From positions 28,993 through 85,386 of the forward strand of contig VXML01000014.1 of assembly GCA_009841115.1 (NCBI GenBank): a stretch of 56,394 nt of DNA, given 5' to 3'. Position 1 is the stretch's first letter, and each line of letters starts with the position of its first letter. The translations under genes were made by a program, and so were the position numbers. Below the pieces are notes generated by a model that was given only the letters and a program-made list of their open reading frames with translations, ran no database searches and was not told the origin of the DNA. The DNA is from Gemmatimonadota bacterium. Its GTDB lineage: Bacteria > Latescibacterota > UBA2968 > UBA8231. Shown here in pieces: positions 50,766 through 56,394 of the stretch.

Positions 50766-51560
50766 TCAACCTCCTTGGACGACCAAGCGGCGGGTGCCGC
50801 GATAGAGGAGGAAGCGACCCAACCCCACTAGGGCTATAGTCCATGCGAGTTGGTGCCCTACCACCGACCAGACTTGCGACGCGGGGATATGCCCCATGTA
50901 GAGGCGGAAAGGGGTGTCGGCCAAGCCGCGAAAAGGCATGAAGTCGAGTATGGGTTGGAACGCGTCGGGAAACAGTGGCAAGGGGATCACCATGCCCGAA
51001 AAAACGTAGATGCATATCCCCAGCATTTGAATGGTACCTTCTCCGGCGATGGTCCACAACAAGGAGACATTGACCAAGTTGGACAAAGCCCCGCCGAGGA
51101 GAATCGCGCCTACCATGGCCAAAACCCAAGCCGCAGCCGCAGCCGGGGATGCGGGAGCTTGTAGGTCGAAGAAGAGGAAGGCTAGGCAGAACAACGGCAG
51201 GGAGCGCAGTAGGGCGGGGGCGATGCGGGTGGCGAGGGCGCGGCTGTACCAAAAGGCGTACAGATCGACGGGCCGCACTAATTCGTAGGCCACTGTGCCC
51301 GTGCGCACCATGGTGCGCACGTCGTCGTCGGGATTCCAAGGCAAGAGGGCGAACAGGGCTTGACCGAGCCAGACGTAGTTGACCACTTCGGCGTAAGTCA
51401 TGGGCTGCGCTTGGGTCGCCGTGCGGTAGAACGCTTCGAAGATCATCACCCGAATGAGTCCCCAAAATAACTGCGTGCTCATGCCAGCTAGAGCAGCAGC
51501 CCGGTACTGCAGCAACATGCGGATGCGGGCGCTGAGGACGGACAGGTAGGGCCGCATCAA
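50766..51560 (-). CDS. ABC-2 type permease (PF06182-like), first subunit
   Basis: The 264-residue membrane protein has the conserved opening RPYLSVLSARIRMLLQYRAAALAG and a cytoplasmic charged loop DVRTMVRTGTVAYELVRPVDLY between helices. It overlaps the ATPase gene by 4 bp, so it is translationally coupled. It shares the overall layout with the permease downstream. A short diverged copy of its 3' region is found near 45.26 kb. Confidence 0.88.
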   Translation of the reverse strand: MMRPYLSVLSARIRMLLQYRAAALAGMSTQLFWGLIRVMIFEAFYRTATQAQPMTYAEVVNYVWLGQALFALLPWNPDDDVRTMVRTGTVAYELVRPVDLYAFWYSRALATRIAPALLRSLPLFCLAFLFFDLQAPASPAAAAAWVLAMVGAILLGGALSNLVNVSLLWTIAGEGTIQMLGICIYVFSGMVIPLPLFPDAFQPILDFMPFRGLADTPFRLYMGHIPASQVWSVVGHQLAWTIALVGLGRFLLYRGTRRLVVQGG

Positions 51561-52537
51561 GGGCGATCCCGGTAGAGTTGGGCGATGACTTCCTCAATGG
51601 GCGGGTTTTCCACAAAGAGGTCGCGCACCTCGTGGCGGGCGGTGATGCGGCTGATGAGGGCTGGGGCCGAGATGCGTTCGGGTGCAAAGCTGAGATGCAC
51701 TCGGGGCCCATCGCGCTGCACGACGCGAGCAGCTTCGTCTTCGATGGTCGCTGTGGGATCGACCAGATCGACGATGAGGCGGCGCTCGGACGAGACGCGG
51801 GCGCGCAAATCGGCGAGGCTGCCGTCGGAGAGGATGGTGCCGTCGCCGATGACCATGACCCGGTCGCACAGGGCCTCGATATCGTCCATATCGTGGGTGG
51901 TCAGGATGACGGTGGTGCCCTCTCGGCGGTTGAGTTCTTTGATGAAATCGCGCATCGCCAGTTTGGAAACCGCGTCGAGGCCAATGGTCGGTTCGTCCAA
52001 AAAGAGTAGGCCGGGGCCGTGGAGCAGGGCCGCCACCAGATCGCAGCGCATGCGCTGGCCCAAGCTGAGCTGGCGCACGGGCACGTCGAGGAAGGAAGCG
52101 AGCTCCAACATAGCGATGAGCGCGTCGCGCCGCCGCCGGTAATCGTTGGTGGGGACTTTGTAGATCTCGCGCAGCAGATCGAAGGATTCAATGGCCGGCA
52201 AGTCCCACCACAATTGGGTGCGCTGGCCAAAGACTACGCCAATGCGGCTGACGTGGGCAATGCGGTCCGTCCAGGGAACGCGGCCTTGGACCTCGCAGCG
52301 CCCGGAATCGGGGACGACGATGCCGGAGAGGATTTTGACTGTGGTGGATTTGCCTGCCCCGTTGGGGCCGATATAGCCGACTAGTTCGCCGGCTTCTAAC
52401 GAGAAAGAGATGCCGTCCAACGCCCGGATTGTGCGGTGCGAGCGCTGCACAATGCCCCGGAAGGCACCCCAAAGACCGGGGCGGCGCTCGGCAATGCGGT
52501 AGGTTTTGACTAGGTTTTCAACGACGATTTGGGGCAT
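51557..52537 (-). CDS. ABC transporter ATP-binding protein
   Basis: The 326-residue ATPase carries Walker A GPNGAGKSTTVKI, the Q-loop region GVVFGQRTQLWWD, a signature LSLGQRMRCDLVAAL (LSLGQ in place of LSGGQ), Walker B LLFLDEPTIGLD and the H-loop TTHDMDD. A C-terminal extension (SLADLRARVSSERRLIVDL) follows, as in exporters of the ABC-2 class. It energises the two permeases. It starts 5 bp after the stop of a short reading frame made from a ThuA gene remnant. Confidence 0.93.
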   Translation of the reverse strand: MPQIVVENLVKTYRIAERRPGLWGAFRGIVQRSHRTIRALDGISFSLEAGELVGYIGPNGAGKSTTVKILSGIVVPDSGRCEVQGRVPWTDRIAHVSRIGVVFGQRTQLWWDLPAIESFDLLREIYKVPTNDYRRRRDALIAMLELASFLDVPVRQLSLGQRMRCDLVAALLHGPGLLFLDEPTIGLDAVSKLAMRDFIKELNRREGTTVILTTHDMDDIEALCDRVMVIGDGTILSDGSLADLRARVSSERRLIVDLVDPTATIEDEAARVVQRDGPRVHLSFAPERISAPALISRITARHEVRDLFVENPPIEEVIAQLYRDRP

Positions 52538-52544
52538 GAATACT

Positions 52545-52597
52545 AAATAACGAGTACCAGTTTAACAGGGGCCATTGCGGGTTACTCCCTTTATCGG
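52545..52597 (-). pseudogene. ThuA gene 5' scrap upstream of the ABC operon
   Basis: On the minus strand AAAGGGAGTAACCCGCAATG then GCCCCTGTTAAACT match the ribosome site and first codons of ThuA (AAAGGAAAAACCCGCCATG, then GCTCCCGTTAAACT). An 11-nt insertion precedes a TTTAGTATTC that also occurs in both. It yields a ten-codon frame (MAPVKLVLVI) ending 5 bp before the ABC ATPase ATG. It could now serve as the translated leader and ribosome site of the ABC operon. Confidence 0.65.
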
Positions 52598-52598
52598 A

Positions 52599-53201
52599 CT
52601 AGTCAGGAGCGGCCGCGGATTTTTCCCAGGGGCGGATAAAGGATTCAGGCTCGACGCCCAAGGCCTCTGCTACGCGGTTGATGTAGTTGAAAAAGCCGAT
52701 GATTTGGACGGCGTCGTGGATGCCGCGATCGTCAAAGCCGTGCTGGCGCAATTGGTCGATGTCCGCAGCGGTTGAGTCTTGGGGACGCTGGGTCAGTTTT
52801 TCGGCAAAGGCGCATAGGGCGCGGTCGGCTGGGGGTAGGTCGGCACGGTGCCAGTCTGAGCACAACTGATGCACTAGCTGGTCGGCCAGAGGCCCCTCTT
52901 CAACGGCAAAATCGCGAGCGACCTCAGCACGGAGGTCGTGGGCGTGGGAGCGTATTCAGTACACGCAGTGGTTCGTGGCCGAAACGACCACGGCCAGCAT
53001 TTCGCGTTGGCCTCGGCTCAGAGGCGAGGGGCCGTACATGAGAGTCTTGTAAAAATCCATTGAGACCTTCATGGCCCGGGGGTTGAGGCTCATAATGGAG
53101 ACAATGCCCCAAATGCGCCCGGCCCGAGCGAGGGCGGCTTCGTACTGCTTTTTGAGCAGGCCGGTGGCCCGTTTTAGGGGAACGATGTCTATATAGGGCA
53201 T
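52599..53201 (-). CDS. AhpD-like peroxidase-related protein with in-frame UGA: probable selenoprotein
   Basis: The reading frame is continuous from ATG 53201 to the stop at 52599 except for one TGA at 52958-52956, codon 82. Residues before it (SPLSRGQREMLAVVVSATNH then CVY) and after it (IRSHAHDLRAEVARDF, DRALCAFAEKLT, ALGVEPESFI) both match the peroxidase-related AhpD/CMD-type family without a phase change. In that family this position is the second cysteine of the CxxC redox motif, so the protein reads C79-V-Y-U82-IRSH with the AhpD-like His at 86. A SECIS-like hairpin lies 17 nt downstream (52919-52938). The product would have 200 residues. If UGA is not decoded, it is a nonsense pseudogene. 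Confidence 0.8.
52919..52938 (-). promoter_or_regulatory. Candidate bacterial SECIS hairpin
   Basis: In the minus-strand mRNA CGACCTC pairs perfectly with GAGGTCG (7 bp) around the loop CGUGCU. The stem begins 17 nt and the apical loop 24 nt after the UGA codon, and the loop has G at its second position. These match the known bacterial SECIS requirements as I recall them (apical loop about 16-37 nt after UGA, G among the first two loop bases). Confidence 0.65.
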
Positions 53202-53385
53202 TTGCCAATCTCCTCTGTGAAGATATAACTACACGTTTGGCTGCCGACCACAAAAGCCTCCAAGCCGGGCCTTCGTCGAGGTTTAGAAGATAATGCTGAT
53301 TTGCGCGAATGGGCACACGTTCGTTTCCGTTCCGTGGTGAGACCTGCGCTTGGCACTGTACAACCGCGGCGCTACCTTCCCTTCC

Positions 53386-54879
53386 ATGAGTAGCGTCGCG
53401 GATCCCCAACGCATCTTCTGGCTCGATGCCGCCAAAGCGTACGGCATGATCCTAGTATTCTATGGCCACTTCGTGGAGCGAGTTTACCAGACAGGTAACG
53501 AAGCGGCTCTGTTGCAGGAGCGATTGATCTATGCGTTCCACATGCCGCTGTTCATTTTCATTGCCGGTTTTTTCGCGCGTACCGAAGCTGGAAGGCTTTG
53601 GGCTTTCCTCAAGCGCGGCCTACTGACGCGCATACTTCCCGCCCTCTTCTTCTCCCTGCTCATCGTACCGGGCGTGGCTATCGAGCACCTCTTTCCACCC
53701 GACGTGGAGAACAGGCCTAGACAATTCCGGCTACGTTGGTTTGATCAAGAGAGATTCACAGACCTCTGCAAGCGTCTTGCATCAGGGTCACAGTCAGACG
53801 ACCGCAGTCGCGCAGAGATCTGGAATAAGTTCCCTCCCGACCAGCAATCGCTGATTTTCGAGTGGGCACAGGCGGACTCGATCCCTTATGCCGTGCGCCA
53901 GCAGATATTGGCCGGGCTCAACGAGGTAGTAAAACAAAAAGGGCTCTTCGCCCTAGATGACCTCTCCTACATAAGCCATACCAAGGCCAGCCGGGCCCTG
54001 CTCGATCAGTATCGCGCGGACCCCTCACAGGCGAACCTGCAGAAGCTCAATGTCGCGCTGATTTCTCGCTCACTGTGGCCTGAAAATGAGGAGTGGACCT
54101 TTGGTGATGAGATTGAGTGGGCGGCGATGCGCTTTCTCCGGACCGGATTCCCTCTCAACATCCCGGTCTGGTTCGTCATCTGTCTGTTTGTCGTGGAACT
54201 CTACCACTTTCTGGCCGTTCGGGTACTGCGCTCCGAGGTCGCCGTGGCGCTGGCCATTCCCGCGTTCTGGGTCAGCGGCGCATGGCTGAACCACGATGTT
54301 CCGAGCTTCAGCGACGTCTGGTTCGCACGCGAAGCGATTTTGCTCTACGGAATCTATCTGCTAGGACACCTGTTGCGGCGGACTCAGGCGCTTGAGCGAC
54401 TCACGAATCGAGCACAAGCGTTCATCCTGCTCGCCAGCATCACGCTGCTGCTATCCACGTTCAACCTCAATCCGGGGGCCTCGCACCCCGGGCTACCTCC
54501 TGTCGTGCTGATCAACCTTTCCCAGCACGGAGATCCCTTTATGTTTGCCGTCACTGCACTGGTCGGATGCTTTGCGGTTGCTGGCCTGTCGCTGTTTACA
54601 CCACCGTGGCGCTGGATATCTTGGCTGGGCCGCAATACTCTGATTCTCATGGGGCTGAACGGGTTCTTCTTCGCCTTTGTCAATCACCAACTCGCCGGTG
54701 AGCTGCAACTCGCCGAATCACAACTCCTGTTGGTTGGGGTCTGCGGGCTTGTGACTGCGCTGTCGCTGATCGCCTGTGTACCTTTTGTTTGGCTACTGAA
54801 TCGCTATGTTCCTTGGTTTGTCGGGCGCTCTAGGGCGTCCACAACTCACTCGGAACGTAAGCCCCCTCGTCTTACTTGA
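53386..54879 (+). CDS. Acyltransferase-3-type membrane protein
   Basis: Starting at 53386 (MSSVADPQRIFWLDAAKAYG) gives 497 residues. The opening with an Arg-Ile-x-Trp-Leu-Asp and FYGHFVERVY resembles the Acyltransferase_3 family, where the early histidine is catalytic. About ten membrane helices are seen (for example MPLFIFIAGFFA, ALFFSLLIVPGVAI, VWFVICLFVVELYHFLAV, FAVTALVGCFAVAGLSLF, LLVGVCGLVTALSLI). A soluble insert of about 120 residues (about 120-235) lies between the early and later helices. The 184-bp gap before it holds nothing recognisable. Such enzymes O-acylate cell-surface polysaccharides. The substrate is unknown. Confidence 0.8.
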   Translation: MSSVADPQRIFWLDAAKAYGMILVFYGHFVERVYQTGNEAALLQERLIYAFHMPLFIFIAGFFARTEAGRLWAFLKRGLLTRILPALFFSLLIVPGVAIEHLFPPDVENRPRQFRLRWFDQERFTDLCKRLASGSQSDDRSRAEIWNKFPPDQQSLIFEWAQADSIPYAVRQQILAGLNEVVKQKGLFALDDLSYISHTKASRALLDQYRADPSQANLQKLNVALISRSLWPENEEWTFGDEIEWAAMRFLRTGFPLNIPVWFVICLFVVELYHFLAVRVLRSEVAVALAIPAFWVSGAWLNHDVPSFSDVWFAREAILLYGIYLLGHLLRRTQALERLTNRAQAFILLASITLLLSTFNLNPGASHPGLPPVVLINLSQHGDPFMFAVTALVGCFAVAGLSLFTPPWRWISWLGRNTLILMGLNGFFFAFVNHQLAGELQLAESQLLLVGVCGLVTALSLIACVPFVWLLNRYVPWFVGRSRASTTHSERKPPRLT

Positions 54880-54928
54880 CCTATGCTCACATAGACGAAA
54901 AAGATTCCCCTCACAAGGAGCCGTTTCT

Positions 54929-55822
54929 ATGTCCGTCCGCTTTGCCTTCCTCACCGATACCCACCACTACCCCGACGCCCCCGAAGACTACGGCGCTCCC
55001 AAGATGCTCACCCGCAGCCAAGAGGTGCACGACGCGATTCCCCCCGCTCTCAACGCGGGGGCTTTCGACTTTGTCGTCCACGGCGGCGACTTTCTCTGCG
55101 GCGGGTCGGCCTTCGACCTGCCCACCGAGACCTATTTGCGCTCGATTGACGAGGTGGTCACGGCTTTTGCGCGGATTGAAGCTCCGTTCTACTCGGTCCC
55201 CGGCAACCACGACTGCGACGCCCAAAGCGGTTCCTTCGATGGTTTTGCCGCCCGTTTTCCCTATCCCGATCCGTTGACCGTCGTCGATGCTGCGCCGCGT
55301 CTGCGACTGGCGCTGGCCCATGTCTTCTACGACTGCGATGTCTTTGAGAAAGGGTCTGGCGTCTGGACCGACGCGCTAGACGAGAGCCTGCGCGCTGCCG
55401 CTGATCAAGCCCTAGCCGATGGCTGCGCCTTGTTGCTCGTTATGCACACTTGGATTCTACCTGATTTCGCTTGGGATCGCGGCGTGGTCGAAGGCGCGCC
55501 TCGTCTGGTCAAAACGCTCGACGAAAGCCCTGCTATCGTCGCTGCTTTCACCGGCCACCGCCACATCAACCGCATCACTGCCTACCGCGACTATCTAGTT
55601 GTCGATACCGCCTGTCTGATCGGCTTTCCCTTGGGGTATCGCAGCGTTGTGCTCTCGGACGATGGCTTTTTCAAGACGCGCTTCCACACCCTCGACTTGC
55701 CCGATCTGATGCAAGCTTCCTACGACCGCTCGACGCCCGAAGAAAATCGGGTCTGGGAAGGCCACATCTTTGACCGGGACGTGGATATCCTGTCGCCTCG
55801 GCTCAGGGCGCTGTGGGGTTGA
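54929..55822 (+). CDS. Calcineurin-like metallophosphoesterase
   Basis: ATG 54929 is 8 nt after AAGGAG (54915-54920), giving 297 residues. Metal-binding motifs appear in order: FLTDTHHYP (DxH), VHGGDFLCGG (GD), VPGNHDCDA (GNHD), LVMHTWILPD (H) and AFTGHRHINRI (GHxH). It is the standard two-metal phosphodiesterase or phosphatase set. There is no signal peptide, so it is probably cytoplasmic. The C-terminal region (DLPDLMQASYDRST) resembles the substrate-cap part of this group. The substrate is unknown. Confidence 0.9.
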   Translation: MSVRFAFLTDTHHYPDAPEDYGAPKMLTRSQEVHDAIPPALNAGAFDFVVHGGDFLCGGSAFDLPTETYLRSIDEVVTAFARIEAPFYSVPGNHDCDAQSGSFDGFAARFPYPDPLTVVDAAPRLRLALAHVFYDCDVFEKGSGVWTDALDESLRAAADQALADGCALLLVMHTWILPDFAWDRGVVEGAPRLVKTLDESPAIVAAFTGHRHINRITAYRDYLVVDTACLIGFPLGYRSVVLSDDGFFKTRFHTLDLPDLMQASYDRSTPEENRVWEGHIFDRDVDILSPRLRALWG

Positions 55823-55875
55823 ACGGGGCGACTTAGCGACTGCTCCACAAAACCTTATCGCCAGCGTCTGCTCAT

Positions 55876-56394
55876 TCACTCTCGGCCACCATAGCGGTTT
55901 AATAGCTCGGCTGTCTCAATAGCATTGTGTTCCGTCGCAATGTGTAGTGGTGTTAGGCCCTCGTCGCTCTCAGCGTTGACTTCGGCTCCCTGCTTAAGCA
56001 GCAGCTCGGCCGTCGCGGTAGCATCCATCCTTGCCGCATCGTGCAGCGGCGTCAGCCCCTTGTCGTTTTTGGCATTTATCTCGGCTCCTTGCGTCAGTAA
56101 CAGTTGAGCCGTTTCGGTTGCATTTTGCCATGCCGCATGGTGCAGCGGTGTCTGGCCTTCGTCGGCTTTGGCGTTTATCTCAGCTCCTTGCGTTATCAAC
56201 AATTGGGCTGTTTCGATTGCATTTTCGCACACTGCATTGTGCAGTGGTGTCTGGCCATATTGGTCCTTTTCGTTGATGTTGGCTCCCTGTGTCAGTAAGA
56301 GTTGGGCTGTTTCGGTTGAGTTGTTCCACGCCGCCCGGTGCAGTGGTGTCTGGCCATATTGGTCCTTTTCGTTGATGTTGGCTCCCTGTGTCAG
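55876..56394 (-). CDS. Ankyrin-repeat protein, N-terminus outside window
   Basis: The frame runs open from the window edge to the TGA at 55876-55878. It has consecutive 33-residue ankyrin units (GQTPLHNAV, ETAQLLLTQGAEINAK, GLTPLHDAA, ATAELLLKQGAEVNAE, GLTPLHIAT). The unit at 56235-56292 and the next one 99 nt further are nearly identical in DNA, indicating recent duplication. The last unit ends AELLNRYGGRE. Ankyrin repeats mediate protein-protein contact; in symbionts they often occur in host-interaction proteins, which is only a suggestion here. Confidence 0.88.
   Translation of the reverse strand: MTQGANINEKDQYGQTPLHRAAWNNSTETAQLLLTQGANINEKDQYGQTPLHNAVCENAIETAQLLITQGAEINAKADEGQTPLHHAAWQNATETAQLLLTQGAEINAKNDKGLTPLHDAARMDATATAELLLKQGAEVNAESDEGLTPLHIATEHNAIETAELLNRYGGRE

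Overview
This window looks like a chromosomal segment of a Gram-negative bacterium. It carries an RND tripartite efflux pump with an outer-membrane factor, a TonB-dependent receptor, a very large autotransporter-like surface protein and several outer-membrane-type signals. The mix of phytanoyl-CoA-type dioxygenases, Gfo/Idh/MocA oxidoreductases, a ThuA protein, an enolase-superfamily dehydratase, a DUF5117-type metalloprotease, Calx-beta repeats and ankyrin repeats resembles gene catalogues of sponge-associated or marine uncultured lineages (Poribacteria or Latescibacterota style). That taxonomic reading is an inference with low confidence. No rRNA, tRNA, CRISPR array or recognisable transposase was seen.

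Layout. 1-7.4 kb (minus): an outer-membrane factor, membrane-fusion protein and RND pump operon. It ends in a GPP34 (GOLPH3-like) / cytochrome P450 fusion gene that runs off the left edge. 7.6-9.8 kb (plus): an enolase-superfamily enzyme and an SDR. 9.8-14 kb (minus): a compact carrier-protein pathway of acyl-AMP ligase, CmlS-like flavin halogenase, acyl carrier protein and ketoreductase-type SDR. 14-15 kb: decayed 5' gene fragments. 15-22.4 kb (plus): a PhyH enzyme with an outer-membrane barrel, then two near-identical TPP riboswitches bracketing two LacI-family genes, the second of which has lost its DNA-binding domain. These are followed by a thiamine-type TonB receptor and thiamine pyrophosphokinase. 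22.5-26.2 kb (plus): two Gfo/Idh enzymes, a NYN nuclease-like protein with a cold-shock domain, and an SGNH hydrolase. 26.2-27 kb: a second PhyH (minus).

27-37 kb (minus): one gene for a 3297-residue cadherin/Calx-beta repeat protein with a C-terminal barrel, including nine contiguous 324-bp repeats. 37.3-42.3 kb (minus): an operon of a DUF2089 regulator, a frameshifted small membrane protein, a DUF4097 protein, a SHOCT-like protein and a zinc metalloprotease, with a strong promoter. 42.4-50 kb (minus): mixed metabolic genes (beta-lactamase fold, HAD, ThuA, glutaredoxin, Ldh-type dehydrogenase, PQQ-propeller, oligogalacturonate-lyase-like propeller, homocysteine methyltransferase). 50-52.5 kb: a three-gene ABC-2 exporter. 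52.6-53.2 kb: an AhpD-like gene with an in-frame UGA at the second active-site cysteine position and a SECIS-like hairpin just downstream, so a probable selenoprotein. 53.4-56.4 kb: a membrane acyltransferase, a metallophosphoesterase and a partial ankyrin-repeat gene.

Three threads stand out. First, there are unusual proteins: the candidate selenoprotein and the GPP34-P450 fusion placed behind an efflux pump. Second, riboswitch modules have been duplicated around LacI genes. Third, gene junctions carry many short, diverged scraps of other genes (SDR, sterol-methyltransferase-like, outer-membrane factor, ABC permeases, ThuA), which suggests frequent illegitimate recombination has built this region.
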